From Prevotella sp. (GTDB lineage: Bacteria; Bacteroidota; Bacteroidia; Bacteroidales; Bacteroidaceae): 64,000 nt of DNA. This document shows positions 1-9,600 of the stretch, piece after piece (position 1 is the first letter of the stretch; every line of letters starts with the position of its first letter). The stretch is taken from contig JAFZAP010000114.1 in NCBI GenBank assembly GCA_017557185.1, positions 55,809 through 119,808 on the forward strand. Direction: 5' to 3'. The notes below the pieces were generated by a model. It was not told the origin of the DNA, ran no database searches, and was given only the letters and a program-made list of their open reading frames with translations. Made by a program: the position numbers and the translations under genes.

Positions 1-2229
1 GCGTTCCCAAATAGTGGTGGCTCCGTTGTCGATGGAGTAGAGCCAGCTGGGATTCTTGTGCTGGAAGAGCAACTCGTAGGCGATATCCGACATGCCGTTC
101 TCGGTGAGCGTTGCCATCAGGATCGACGTTCCGAGGAATCCTGTCTGCAGACATCCCTCGTGTTCAGCAAAGTTCCGGCGCAGGCGGTTGATAATGTTCT
201 GCTTCGCCTGTCCGTCGAAGAGCTGGTTCTTCAGCGCGAAGAGGGCAGGGGTTTGCATCGTGTTGAGGATGTCGGTCTTAAACGATCCGTCGTCGTTCAT
301 GAACTGTTCCCGCAGATATTTCTTGGCATTTGCTGCCATCTGGCGGTATTTCCCCGCATTCCGTCCTGTCGCCGCAGCCATATCGGCCATCATTTCAGCA
401 TCGATGGCCCAGTAGGAAGCACTCAGATAGTTCCAGTAGACATAGGTCTCCGGCTTCGGGCCGTTGTCGCCGAAAGCCTTTCCCGTGCAGCTCTCCAGCG
501 GCTCATAGCTCAGCCAGTCGGCCCACTGGTAGTTTCCGTTTTCCGGGTGGAGGGTTTCGTGGTCGTAGCGCGTGTCGTTGATGTGGTTCATGAAGCGGTC
601 CATCGCGTTCCAGTTCTCGTTGATGATCTGCTTGTCGGCAAACTGCTTCCACACCGTCCAAGGCACGATGATACCGGCGTCGGCCCAGCCCAGTCGCATG
701 AATTCCCCGCCATATTGTGCAAGGGGAGCCACACCGGGAAATCCTCCTTGTTCGTTTTGCGAGTCGCGCACGTCGCGCATCCATTTATGGAAGAACGTGC
801 GCGTGTTGGCGAAGAACGTACCCGTCTCCGTGAACACCTGTGTGTCGGCCATCCAGCCCAGTCGTTCGTTACGCTGCGGGCAGTCGGTAGGCACCGACAG
901 ATAGTTGGAGCGCTGTCCCCAGAGCGTGTTCGAGATGAGCTTGTTGATGAGTTCGTGGCCCGTGGTGATGGTGCCGATTTCCAGTTCTTTGGCAATCGAA
1001 GTGACGGGAATAGACTCGATGGAGCGAATCTTCACCTCCTGCGTGGCGGTGATGGACACAAAGCGATAACCGAAGAACGTCGTGTGGGGATAATATGCGA
1101 CGTAGTCGTTGCTATTGCCAAACGTGTAGTCGATGCGGATTCCCGTCTTCGGAATGCGCAGATTGTCGCGATGACAACTGCCCTCGGGGCCGTCCATGCC
1201 GCGACTCTTCGCACCGTTGCCGTCGTTGAGCAGTTCGGCAGGCAGACAGGTGAGCTTGGTTCCCTCGGCAGCCTTGAAGACGAACGAAGGCACGGCAGCG
1301 CAGTTCTGGCCGAAGTCGACGACAAGCGTCTCGCCGGGCTGCAGCGTCATCTCCATACCATTCTCGTATTCGCGCGTGATCTTCACCTTGCCATAAGCAT
1401 CGTCGGAAGCCCCTTCCACGCCTTTCCAAACGTAGGCTCGGGTGGGGGAGAGGGCGAGGTCGTTGCGCAGATAGATTTCTGCGCCGGCGGTAGGAAGGAT
1501 CTCGCCTGCGAATTCGGTGTTCAGCTCCGGCTGCAGGAGTTTGTTTCCGCTGGTATAGCCGGGCAGCTCGCGAGCATCATATTCCTCGCCGTCGAAGATA
1601 CCGGCATGCTTCACCGGGCCTGCGATGCCTGCCCGCCAATGAGTCTGGTCGGTGCCATACAGCTTCTTCGTGCCGTCGGCAAAGGTCAGTTCCACGACTC
1701 CCCGGAACGCACACTTCTTGCCGATCATGCCTTCATGTCCGCCGGGCGTCACGATTTTGTCGCCCCACCAGCCAGGTGTCACCTGCACGGAGAGCACGTT
1801 CTCCTCGTTGGCTTTCGTGTTCAGCAGATGAGTGATGTCGTAGGTGTATGAGCGCTTCGTCTTTTCACGATGGGTGAAGCCGGGCTTCAGCACTTCGCGG
1901 CCGACAGGTTTCCCGTTGACATACAACTCGTAGACGCCCAGTCCGGTGGTCATCCATTTGGCCGACTTCACTTTCTTTTCGTTCTTCACGGTCGATAGAA
2001 ACCAGCTGGCGCCATCGGCGGCACGGCCGTTCTCGTGGTCGTTGATCTTGCCCGTAACGACAGGGGCATTCTCCGCTGAAATCCATTGCGACGTATTCCA
2101 TGCTTCGTTGTCGAGGGCTGTAGCGAGGTTGTCGCCGATCTTTGCCGACTTACTGCCGCAACTGCTGAGCAGTAGCGCAGCCGTCGTCATAGCGACACAA
2201 AGAGAGATGATTCGTTCCTTTTTCTTCAT
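1..2229 (-). CDS. Alpha-L-rhamnosidase, GH78 family, lipoprotein (partial, 3' end outside window)
   Basis: The minus strand is open without a stop from the ATG at 2229 to base 1 (743 codons), so the C-terminus lies beyond the left edge. The N-terminus is a lipoprotein signal with lipobox LSSC (Cys24). Next comes a beta-sandwich N-terminal region of the rhamnosidase type (motif VYELYVNGKPVG, then LKPGFTHREK). The GH78 catalytic signature DCPQRNERLGWMADTQ is encoded near 850-900, and NPSWLYSIDNGATTIWER near the edge. Known role of the family: exo-hydrolysis of terminal alpha-L-rhamnose from pectin (rhamnogalacturonan) or flavonoid glycosides; an outer-membrane or periplasmic location is inferred. 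No susC/susD pair is visible beside it. Very likely a real GH78; the exact substrate is unknown. Confidence 0.93.
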   Translation of the reverse strand, partial: MKKKERIISLCVAMTTAALLLSSCGSKSAKIGDNLATALDNEAWNTSQWISAENAPVVTGKINDHENGRAADGASWFLSTVKNEKKVKSAKWMTTGLGVYELYVNGKPVGREVLKPGFTHREKTKRSYTYDITHLLNTKANEENVLSVQVTPGWWGDKIVTPGGHEGMIGKKCAFRGVVELTFADGTKKLYGTDQTHWRAGIAGPVKHAGIFDGEEYDARELPGYTSGNKLLQPELNTEFAGEILPTAGAEIYLRNDLALSPTRAYVWKGVEGASDDAYGKVKITREYENGMEMTLQPGETLVVDFGQNCAAVPSFVFKAAEGTKLTCLPAELLNDGNGAKSRGMDGPEGSCHRDNLRIPKTGIRIDYTFGNSNDYVAYYPHTTFFGYRFVSITATQEVKIRSIESIPVTSIAKELEIGTITTGHELINKLISNTLWGQRSNYLSVPTDCPQRNERLGWMADTQVFTETGTFFANTRTFFHKWMRDVRDSQNEQGGFPGVAPLAQYGGEFMRLGWADAGIIVPWTVWKQFADKQIINENWNAMDRFMNHINDTRYDHETLHPENGNYQWADWLSYEPLESCTGKAFGDNGPKPETYVYWNYLSASYWAIDAEMMADMAAATGRNAGKYRQMAANAKKYLREQFMNDDGSFKTDILNTMQTPALFALKNQLFDGQAKQNIINRLRRNFAEHEGCLQTGFLGTSILMATLTENGMSDIAYELLFQHKNPSWLYSIDNGATTIWER

Positions 2230-2259
2230 GATTGTAGGTGTTGTTAGTAGTTGACCATG

Positions 2260-2290
2260 CAAATATACAAAAAAACTTGTGAATAAACAA
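2260..2290 (-). promoter_or_regulatory. Bacteroidetes-type promoter for the GH78 gene
   Basis: On the minus strand TATATTTG (2260-2267) fits the -7 consensus TAnnTTTG. A TTG (2288-2290) lies 20 bp upstream, in the -33 position. It is about 30 bp ahead of the GH78 start codon. Confidence 0.6.
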
Positions 2291-2341
2291 TTTTCGATGG
2301 AAATCTTTCAATAAAACTTCTTTTGTTTCATGTTTTTTCAC

Positions 2342-2349
2342 TACCTTTG
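2342..2349 (+). promoter_or_regulatory. Putative -7 element for galE
   Basis: TACCTTTG matches TAnnTTTG 36 bp before the galE start. The nearest TTTG (2322-2325) is only 16 bp upstream, shorter than the usual 19-21 bp, so the -33 part is uncertain. Confidence 0.45.
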
Positions 2350-2385
2350 CAGAATGGAATTCTAATTTAAACAACCATAGCAAAT

Positions 2386-3423
2386 ATGAAACAAACCATT
2401 CTCGTTACTGGTGGAACCGGCTTCATCGGTTCACACACCACCGTAGAACTGCAGCAGGCGGGCTACGAAGTTGTTATCGTCGACAATCTGTCGAACTCGA
2501 AGATTGAGGTGCTCGACGGTATAGAGAAAATAACTGGCATCCGTCCGGCATTCGAGCAGGTCGACTTGCGCGATGAGGCTGCCACCGAGGCCGTGTTCCA
2601 GAAGTATCCCAACATCGAGGGAATCATTCACTTCGCAGCTTCGAAGGCCGTCGGCGAGAGCGTGGAGAAGCCGCTACTCTACTACCGCAACAACATCGTG
2701 TCGCTCATCAACCTGTTGGAGCTCATGCCGAAGTACAACGTGAAGGGCATCATCTTCTCCAGCTCGTGCACCGTCTACGGACAGCCCACGAAGGAGAATC
2801 TGCCTGTCACCGAGGAGGCTCCCATCCAGAAGGCGCTGTCGCCCTACGGCAACACGAAGCAGATCAACGAGGAGATCATCGCCGACTACATCCACTCGGG
2901 TGCCCCCATCAAGTCGATTGTGCTCCGCTACTTCAACCCCATCGGCGCTCATCCCAGCGCAGAAATCGGCGAGCTGCCCATCGGCGTGCCCATGAACCTC
3001 ATTCCGTTTGTCACGCAGACGGCTATCGGCGTGCGCAAGCAGCTGAAGATCTTCGGCAACGACTACAACACGCCCGACGGCACCTGCATCCGCGACTATA
3101 TCTATGTCGTCGACCTGGCGAAGGCCCACGTGAAGGCAATGACGCGCGTCCTCGACCAGGATGGCGATGCCCTGGAGTATTTCAACATCGGTACCGGTCG
3201 CGGTCTGTCGACGCTCGAAGTCGTCGAAGGCTTCGAGAAGGCTACGGGCGTGAAGGTGAACTGGGAGTATGCCCCGCGTCGCGAAGGCGATATCGAGAAG
3301 GTATGGGGTAATGTCGACAAGGCCAACCGCGTACTGGGCTGGAAGGCCGACACCCCCGTTGAGGACGTTCTCGCCTCTGCCTGGAAGTGGCAGAAGAAGC
3401 TGCGCGAAGACGGTGTGATGTAA
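2386..3423 (+). CDS. galE: UDP-glucose 4-epimerase GalE
   Basis: 345 residues, the normal GalE length. The NAD-binding Rossmann motif TGGTGFIGSH is at the N-terminus. SSSCTVYG and the catalytic pair Tyr154/Lys158 (YGNTK) follow, and the C-terminal half has the GalE pattern GTCIRDYIYVVDLAKAH. The enzyme interconverts UDP-glucose and UDP-galactose (Leloir pathway, glycan precursors) in the cytoplasm. It stands alone with its own -7 element; an SDR gene follows 28 bp downstream in the same direction and may be co-transcribed. No galT lies nearby, so a role in UDP-Gal supply for surface glycans is as likely as galactose catabolism (inference). Confidence 0.95.
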   Translation: MKQTILVTGGTGFIGSHTTVELQQAGYEVVIVDNLSNSKIEVLDGIEKITGIRPAFEQVDLRDEAATEAVFQKYPNIEGIIHFAASKAVGESVEKPLLYYRNNIVSLINLLELMPKYNVKGIIFSSSCTVYGQPTKENLPVTEEAPIQKALSPYGNTKQINEEIIADYIHSGAPIKSIVLRYFNPIGAHPSAEIGELPIGVPMNLIPFVTQTAIGVRKQLKIFGNDYNTPDGTCIRDYIYVVDLAKAHVKAMTRVLDQDGDALEYFNIGTGRGLSTLEVVEGFEKATGVKVNWEYAPRREGDIEKVWGNVDKANRVLGWKADTPVEDVLASAWKWQKKLREDGVM

Positions 3424-3451
3424 AAGAAGCCTCACTCCAACTCTCCCCCGC

Positions 3452-4267
3452 ATGACAGTCAACTATGGATTAAAGGACAGGGTGGCTCTCATCACGGGAG
3501 CAAACAACCCGCAGGGAATCGGTGCCGCTACCGCGCTCGCTTTTGCCCGCGAAGGGGCGAAAGTGGTCTTGGTCTATAAGAGAGTGCCCAGGCCCTTCGC
3601 CCCGGACAAGACCGACCGCAACGGCCCCGACAGGTACTTCGCGGCGAATGCCGGGAGTGCCGATGTCGTAGAGGGCAAGCTCCGGGAAGCGAATGCCGAC
3701 TATCTGATTCTGGAAAGCGACATCTCCAGCAAGGCTGCCGTTGAGGAGATCTATGCAAGGGCTTTCGAGCGTTACGGAAGAGTCGACATCCTCGTGAACA
3801 ACGCTGCCGAGGGCGATATGGACGGTATCGACACCATCGAGAAAATCACCCCAAAAGTGATCGACGACACCTTCGCTGTCAACGTGCGGGGAACTATGAT
3901 GATGACACGGGCATTCGTCAACCGCCGCGGCGATTACGGCAGGATCATCAATCTCTCCACAGACGCAGCACAGGTCTTTGCCGGACAGATTGCCTACGGG
4001 GCGAGCAAGGCGACGGTCGAAGCCCTTACCCGTAGCATCGCCCTCGAAGTGGCAAAGTACGGAATCACGGTCAACTGCATTGCACCCGGTCCCACGCAAA
4101 CAGGATGGATCGACGCCGACTTGGAGCAGGCAGTCGTTCCCCTCATTCCGATGGGCAAGTTGATTCAACCCCGCGACATCGCCGAAACAATCCTGTTCCT
4201 GGCAAGCGAGCAGGCACGAATGCTCACAGGACAAGTCATCAAAGTATCGGGCGGACATGCCCTTTGA
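3452..4267 (+). CDS. Short-chain dehydrogenase/reductase (FabG-like)
   Basis: 271 residues with the classical SDR layout: cofactor motif TGANNPQGIG near residues 15-24, NNAAEG in the middle, and catalytic Ser (NLSTD region) with Tyr182/Lys186 in YGASK. The C-terminal GGHAL is typical of the family. An insert of about 30 residues after the first beta-alpha-beta unit (YKRVPRPFAPDKTDRNGPDR) is longer than in FabG. SDRs of this type reduce 3-oxoacyl or sugar/polyol carbonyls with NAD(P)H; the substrate cannot be read from the sequence. It follows galE closely (28 bp) and precedes a secreted esterase by 33 bp, so the three may form one transcript. Confidence 0.85.
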   Translation: MTVNYGLKDRVALITGANNPQGIGAATALAFAREGAKVVLVYKRVPRPFAPDKTDRNGPDRYFAANAGSADVVEGKLREANADYLILESDISSKAAVEEIYARAFERYGRVDILVNNAAEGDMDGIDTIEKITPKVIDDTFAVNVRGTMMMTRAFVNRRGDYGRIINLSTDAAQVFAGQIAYGASKATVEALTRSIALEVAKYGITVNCIAPGPTQTGWIDADLEQAVVPLIPMGKLIQPRDIAETILFLASEQARMLTGQVIKVSGGHAL

Positions 4268-4300
4268 GCCAGTTATCGAACAAACAAATTCACAACCCAT

Positions 4301-6112
4301 ATGAAACGATCACGTAGCAATTACTACTCTTCACTTTTCGTCCTCCTCTTCGCGCTTTGCGCGGTCCTGCCCGCCTCCGCCTATAAGAAGCAGTCCATCG
4401 ACATCACCGTGAACGGCCAAAAGCGAAATATGGTGGTGTTCACACCGACCACCCTCCCCGCCAAATCACCCCTGTTCATCGTCACCCACGGCATGAACCA
4501 AAGTCCCGAATACCAGTACGACAGCGACAAGATGTATGAGATGATCGACACCGCCAAGTTCGTCATCACCTACCTCCGCAGCGACGGCAGCACGTGGGAT
4601 GTCGGCGGCACGAAAGACCAGAACTTCGTCATCAAGACCATCGACGAGATGGCCTCCCGCTTCGACATCGACACCGACCGCGTCTACTGGTCAGGATTCT
4701 CCATGGGCTCGATGCTCATCCACCACTGCATCGCCAACATGCAGAACAAGATTGCCGCCTTCGCGCCCACCAGCGGCATACAGTTCTCCGAGCAGCCCTG
4801 GAACAACTGCAAGAAACCCGTCAACCTGCTCGAGTGCATCGCCTATGGCGACGACGTGTTCGGCTACGAGCAGTACGGCATCCACGCCTACATCGAGAAC
4901 TACGCCAAGCACGACAAGCACACCAAATACTCCAAGACCACAGGCTACAGGACCATCAGCAGCAGCTGGTACGACGGCGACCTGGAGAAATGGACCGGCG
5001 GCGCCAACGGCGGCGAGGTGTGGCTCTACTCCTATAACAACGGCGGACACTGGCCCATGGACCTGAACCGCCACCTCATCTGGAACTTCTGCAAGCGCTT
5101 CTCGCTCAATCAGCCCACGGCGCGCATCACACAGCCCACAGGCGAGACCACCCACCTCTGCCTCGCCCCGCAAGGCGAAGCCACGTTCCCCGACATCACG
5201 ATGAAAGCCACCGCCAAAGCCCCCAATGGGCAAGTCGTCAGAGTTGACTTCTACAACGGCGACACATTCATCGACTCGCTGAAGGAATCACCCTACACGG
5301 CAACCCTCACCGACCTCCCCGCAGGCAAGCACTACCTGCGCGTCCAGGCCACCGACAACCTCGGCAAGACCGCCGACGCCACGTGCCTCGTCTCCTACTT
5401 CGCACCGAAGGGCACCTACAACCTTGCGCAGACCTTCAAGGCCGAGGGCATCGTGCCGCAAGACTGGTATGTGAGCAACGGATCGTCCAAGCGCGTGGGC
5501 GGCGGACTCCCATACACCGACGGCCCCCGGCTCCTGCGCTTCACCAATAGCGTCCGCGCCTTCGAATACGGCCTCCTCGTCCAGAACATCACCACCAAGG
5601 AGAAGGCAGCATGGGCAAAATTCGGCGACAAGTCCGGACGCTCACAGCTCACCATGCACCCGGGACGCTACATCCTGCGCTACAAGCTGTGCAACTGGAA
5701 TAACCCCGAGTTCGCACCCGTCACCATCGCCATCGAAGACTCCAACGGGCAGGAAGTGGCATCCGTGACCTATACGCCCAACGTCAACATCGGCGGCAAG
5801 ACCACCGAGAGGCTCACGGGAGTAGGGCAGCAGACCTTCGAGTTCGACATCCCCGAGAAGGGCGACTACGTCATCGTCTTCTACGCCGATGCAGCCCGTA
5901 ACGCCGACTTCGTGCTCGGCCAGGCCAGCATTCTCGCAAAGGAGTACGGCACCACAGACATCAACCTCCTCACCCCCGACACCCCGTCATCCACCCGCCA
6001 CCTCTCTGACCAAACCATCTACGACCTGCAAGGCAGGAAAGTTCAAGAGTTCAAGGGGTCAAAAGCTAAGGGCGTGTATATACAAGGTGGGAAAAAATAT
6101 GTAGTAAAGTGA
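4301..6112 (+). CDS. Secreted esterase, PHB-depolymerase/feruloyl-esterase-like, multi-domain
   Basis: 603 residues. A signal peptide ends near ASA-YKK. The first ~270 residues form an alpha/beta-hydrolase of the LpqC/PHB-depolymerase type: VTHGMNQSP for the oxyanion region, nucleophile Ser134 in GFSMG, and a likely catalytic His in NNGGHWP. An Ig-like module follows (about 275-365, VDFYNGDTFIDSL.., as in Big_9-type domains). A beta-sandwich that may bind carbohydrate comes next (about 370-560). The end is a short module, IYDLQGRKV...KGVYI..GKKYVVK, typical of Prevotella secreted proteins. Relatives include acetyl-xylan and feruloyl esterases, so plant cell-wall de-esterification outside the cell is the likely job. 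A strong hairpin terminator follows. Confidence 0.8.
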   Translation: MKRSRSNYYSSLFVLLFALCAVLPASAYKKQSIDITVNGQKRNMVVFTPTTLPAKSPLFIVTHGMNQSPEYQYDSDKMYEMIDTAKFVITYLRSDGSTWDVGGTKDQNFVIKTIDEMASRFDIDTDRVYWSGFSMGSMLIHHCIANMQNKIAAFAPTSGIQFSEQPWNNCKKPVNLLECIAYGDDVFGYEQYGIHAYIENYAKHDKHTKYSKTTGYRTISSSWYDGDLEKWTGGANGGEVWLYSYNNGGHWPMDLNRHLIWNFCKRFSLNQPTARITQPTGETTHLCLAPQGEATFPDITMKATAKAPNGQVVRVDFYNGDTFIDSLKESPYTATLTDLPAGKHYLRVQATDNLGKTADATCLVSYFAPKGTYNLAQTFKAEGIVPQDWYVSNGSSKRVGGGLPYTDGPRLLRFTNSVRAFEYGLLVQNITTKEKAAWAKFGDKSGRSQLTMHPGRYILRYKLCNWNNPEFAPVTIAIEDSNGQEVASVTYTPNVNIGGKTTERLTGVGQQTFEFDIPEKGDYVIVFYADAARNADFVLGQASILAKEYGTTDINLLTPDTPSSTRHLSDQTIYDLQGRKVQEFKGSKAKGVYIQGGKKYVVK

Positions 6113-6186
6113 GAGAAGAGCAAAGCTTGAGCCTGTATCAGCCACATATGCTGAAACATCAAAGAAAAAGAATGAATGAACGAATA

Positions 6187-6220
6187 GAGGGTTCCCAACA
6201 TCGGGAACCCTCCTTTGTTG
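6187..6220 (+). terminator. Rho-independent terminator after the esterase
   Basis: Perfect 10-bp inverted repeat GAGGGTTCCC / GGGAACCCTC with a 6-nt loop, followed by CTTTGTTGTG. It lies 75 bp after the esterase stop codon. Confidence 0.8.
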
Positions 6221-6721
6221 TGTAGAAAAACAAATATGATATGCGCGACCCTGACGGGGCTACTTATTGCTTTCCCCCAATGGCATTCTATCTGTTTCCT
6301 TTCGCCCTATTATGTGTTTTGCACAACATCTGGAAGTATGCAATGTCTGTACTCCAGTCTTTTTGCTTCAAGTCACAACAATAAGATGATAAAAACAATC
6401 TTTCTCTTATTTATCGAATGGAAAAATGTATTTATACGCTGCTGGTAAGGTTTGTCTGCTTTATCATTGCTACGATTTTCAAGTAATCTGCTCTTTTGTA
6501 AAGTGTCTCTCCCTTCCCTTTAAGGAGGCCGGGGTAGTCATTTTGCACTGTGCAATTGGTGCTGCGGGTGCAGGTCTTCTGGGTTGCATAGTGTCCAAAT
6601 ATAATGGGCTTTTCGGAAGATTGTTCTTAAATGGAGGTTTTCAGAGAGTTAATGTTGGTTAAAGGTGGAAAAGAGCCTGTTATTTTGCGTCTAAAAGTTT
6701 TCCTATGTCGAAAAAAAGTAG

Positions 6722-6729
6722 TAATTTTG
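6722..6729 (+). promoter_or_regulatory. Putative -7 element for gyrA
   Basis: TAATTTTG matches the Bacteroidetes -7 box and is identical to the boxes before serC, DUF4301 and rpsA. No clear TTTG lies 20 bp upstream. It would give a leader of about 150 nt that contains the CGTGTAAA repeats. Confidence 0.4.
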
Positions 6730-6844
6730 TATGCTTTTAGAAGAGCCAAAACCGCTTAGAACGAAAATAAAGGGCATTCTCGGCGATTTTTGGTGCCGAA
6801 GCACGTGTAAAGCCTGACGGCGTGTAAAGTCCTTCGGACGTGTA

Positions 6845-6880
6845 AAATGGTAAATCGTAAATCCGTAAATCGTAAATATA
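6845..6880 (+). repeat. Degenerate heptamer repeat (TCGTAAA) abutting the gyrA start
   Basis: Four tandem copies around the core CGTAAAT end 4 nt before the gyrA ATG. The same core recurs before nqrB, the SSS symporter and (degenerate) the DUF1015 gene. Confidence 0.75.
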
Positions 6881-6884
6881 ATCA

Positions 6885-9563
6885 ATGGACGAAAATCAGA
6901 CTTTTGACGGTATGCAAACCGTCGACAATGACAGAATCATTAAGATTAACATCGAGGAAGAGATGAAATCCTCGTACATCGACTACAGTATGTCGGTGAT
7001 TGTTGCCCGTGCCCTGCCTGACGTGCGTGACGGCTTCAAGCCTGTTCATCGCCGTATCCTCTATGGTATGGCCGGTATCGGCAACACAAGTGATAAACCT
7101 TATAAGAAATGCGCACGCGTAGTGGGTGAGGTGCTTGGTAAGTACCATCCTCATGGCGACTCATCGGTGTATGGCGCTCTGGTGCGTATGGCCCAGGATT
7201 GGAACATGCGCTACACACTCGTCGACGGACAAGGTAACTTCGGTTCGGTCGATGGTGACTCGGCAGCAGCCATGCGTTACACGGAGTGCCGCCTCTCGAA
7301 GATGGGTGAGCACATTATGGACGACTTGGATAAGGACACCGTAGATATGGTGAACAACTTCGACGACTCGCTCACGGAGCCGAGCGTGATGCCCACGAAG
7401 ATTCCCAATCTGCTGGTGAATGGCGGTAACGGTATTGCCGTAGGTATGGCAACGAATATGCCCACCCATAACCTGGGTGAGGTCATCGATGGCTGCTGTG
7501 CCTATATCGACAATCCCGACATCGATACTGAGGGGCTCATGCAATATATCCCCGCTCCCGACTTCCCCACAGGTGCCTATATCTATGGTTTGCAGGGCGT
7601 GAAGGATGCCTATGAGACCGGCCGCGGCCGTATCGTGATGCGTGCAAAGGCTGAGATTGAGAGCCACGAGACTCACGACAAGATTGTTATCACGGAGATT
7701 CCCTATGGTGTGAACAAGGCACAGCTCATCGAGTACATCGCTGAGCTGGTGAAGGATGGCAAGCTCGATGGTATCTCGAATGCCAACGACGAGTCGGGCC
7801 GTCAGGGTATGCGCATCGTCATCGATGTGAAGAAGGATTGCAATGCCAACGTCATCCTCAACAAACTCTTCAAGATGACTGCCCTACAGAGCTCATTCTC
7901 TGTTAATAATATCGCTTTGGTGAAGGGCCGTCCGCGCCTGCTGAGCTTGAAGGAATGTGTGAAATACTTCGTTGAGCACCGTCATGATGTGACCATCCGT
8001 CGCACACGCTATGATCTGAAGAAGGCCAAGGAGCGTGCCCATATCCTGGAAGGATTGATCATCGCCGTGAACAACATCGACGAGGTGGTACACATTATTA
8101 GAAATAGTAAGACTCCCGTTGATGCCCAGCGCAACTTGGAGAAGCGCTTCGAGTTGGATGAACTCCAGTCGATGGCTATCGTTGATATGCGCCTGAGCCA
8201 GCTTACCGGCCTTCGCGTTGATCAGCTGCACCAGGAGTTCGACGACCTGATGAAGCTCATCGATGACCTGCAGGAAATCCTCGACAACCCCGAGCGTTGC
8301 AAGGAGGTGATGAAGCAGGAACTCCTGGAGGTGAAGGAGAAGTATGGTGATGAGCGCCGTACAGAGATCATCCCCGATGAGCATGAGTTCAATGCCGAGG
8401 ACTTCTATCCCAACGATCCTGTGGTGATTACCGTCAGCCACCTGGGTTACATCAAGCGCACACCGCTCTCCGACTTCCGCGAGCAGTCGCGTGGTGGAGT
8501 AGGGGCAAAGGGTGCCGTCTCTCGCGACAAGGACTTCACAGAGTATATCTATCCTGCCACGATGCATCAGACGTTGCTCTTCTTCACGAAGAAGGGCCGT
8601 TGCTACTGGCTGAAGTGCTATGAGATTCCTGAGGGCGATCACACCTCGAAGGGTCGTGCCATCCAGAACATGCTGAACATTGAGCCAGACGATGCCGTGA
8701 ACAACATTCTGCGTCTGCGTGGTCGTGGTTTGGAGAACGAGGAGTTCATCAACTCACACTATGTTGTGTTCTGCACGAAGAATGGTACTGTGAAGAAGAC
8801 CCTTCTGGAAGCCTACTCCCGTCCGCGCACCAATGGTGTGATTGCCATTAACATCGAGGAAGGTGACGAGGTAGTTGACGTACGTCTGACAAACGGCAAG
8901 AACGAGCTCATCATTGCCAACCGAAATGGCCGTGCCGTTCGATTCAATGAGACTGCTGTTCGTGCAATGGGTCGTGTGGCCACAGGTGTTATTGGCATGC
9001 GCCTTGACGAGGGCGACGATGCTGTCGTCGGCATGATTGTCGTAAACGACGCTGAGGCTGAAACCGTGATGGTGGTCAGCGAGAGTGGATATGGCAAGCG
9101 TTCACAAGTGGAGGAATACCGTAAGACCAATCGTGGTGCGAAGGGTGTGAAGACACTTAACATCACAGAGAAGACCGGACGTCTGGTGGCTATTAAGAAT
9201 GTCACCGATGAGAACGACCTGATGATTATCAACAAGAGCGGTATCGTGATACGCTTGGCAGTTGCCGAGTGTCGTGTGATGGGTCGTAACACCCAGGGTG
9301 TGCGTCTGATCAACCTCGCTAAGAAGAACGACACCATTGCCAGCGTCTGCAAGGTGATGAGCTCTGAACTCGAGGCTACGGTTACCGAGGAAAGCCGTCA
9401 GCAATGGCTGAAGAACAACGAGCAGTTCCAAAAAGATACATCAGGAATAAACGAATCAACACAAGGCGCGTCAAAGGATGCAGAAGGCGAAGCTCCGTCA
9501 GAGAACGAAGTTGCCCCGCTGATTGACATCGATGACGATGCCATTGAGATAGCAGAAGAATAA
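6885..9563 (+). CDS. gyrA: DNA gyrase subunit A
   Basis: 892 residues. The winged-helix and tower part begins with [30 protein letters not shown]. The catalytic tyrosine is Tyr132 in [11 protein letters not shown]. The quinolone-resistance region reads [13 protein letters not shown]: Ser93 matches E. coli Ser83, and the position of Asp87 is Gly97, as is usual in Bacteroides relatives. The C-terminal beta-pinwheel repeats follow ([20 protein letters not shown] as GyrA box). The tail is acidic and Ser/Thr-rich. With GyrB (not here) it introduces negative supercoils. The ATG at 6885 directly follows a heptamer repeat and gives the expected N-terminus. A secreted TPR gene follows 37 bp downstream. 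Confidence 0.98.
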   Translation: MDENQTFDGMQTVDNDRIIKINIEEEMKSSYIDYSMSVIVARALPDVRDGFKPVHRRILYGMAGIGNTSDKPYKKCARVVGEVLGKYHPHGDSSVYGALVRMAQDWNMRYTLVDGQGNFGSVDGDSAAAMRYTECRLSKMGEHIMDDLDKDTVDMVNNFDDSLTEPSVMPTKIPNLLVNGGNGIAVGMATNMPTHNLGEVIDGCCAYIDNPDIDTEGLMQYIPAPDFPTGAYIYGLQGVKDAYETGRGRIVMRAKAEIESHETHDKIVITEIPYGVNKAQLIEYIAELVKDGKLDGISNANDESGRQGMRIVIDVKKDCNANVILNKLFKMTALQSSFSVNNIALVKGRPRLLSLKECVKYFVEHRHDVTIRRTRYDLKKAKERAHILEGLIIAVNNIDEVVHIIRNSKTPVDAQRNLEKRFELDELQSMAIVDMRLSQLTGLRVDQLHQEFDDLMKLIDDLQEILDNPERCKEVMKQELLEVKEKYGDERRTEIIPDEHEFNAEDFYPNDPVVITVSHLGYIKRTPLSDFREQSRGGVGAKGAVSRDKDFTEYIYPATMHQTLLFFTKKGRCYWLKCYEIPEGDHTSKGRAIQNMLNIEPDDAVNNILRLRGRGLENEEFINSHYVVFCTKNGTVKKTLLEAYSRPRTNGVIAINIEEGDEVVDVRLTNGKNELIIANRNGRAVRFNETAVRAMGRVATGVIGMRLDEGDDAVVGMIVVNDAEAETVMVVSESGYGKRSQVEEYRKTNRGAKGVKTLNITEKTGRLVAIKNVTDENDLMIINKSGIVIRLAVAECRVMGRNTQGVRLINLAKKNDTIASVCKVMSSELEATVTEESRQQWLKNNEQFQKDTSGINESTQGASKDAEGEAPSENEVAPLIDIDDDAIEIAEE

Positions 9564-9600
9564 TAGTAACTAACAAACCTTTAAACATTTAGATTAGCTT

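Larger units (their letters stand above)
6221..6884. other. Intergenic stretch before gyrA, no convincing gene
   Basis: Two overlapping reading frames (6215-6448 and 6426-6662) have no recognisable domain, biased start or conserved context and look random. The right part holds the probable gyrA promoter (TAATTTTG, 6722-6729), three copies of CGTGTAAA between 6804 and 6847, a small GTCC-TTC-GGAC hairpin between two of them, and the TCGTAAA repeats listed separately. Confidence 0.6.

Noticed and set aside
1430-1462. G-rich stretch in the GH78 gene resembling the palindromic element
   Set aside because: The encoded LALSPTRAYVWKG is ordinary family sequence and there is no palindrome.
58-1851. 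597-codon plus-strand reading frame
   Set aside because: It lies fully antisense to the GH78 gene, whose motifs are clear, and the translation shows no family features.
6215-6662. Two overlapping small reading frames before gyrA
   Set aside because: No domain, no credible start region, and atypical composition; they look like chance frames in a non-coding gap.
7160-7180. Gly at the GyrA position of E. coli Asp87 as quinolone resistance
   Set aside because: This Gly is usual in Bacteroides-type GyrA; the key Ser93 is intact.
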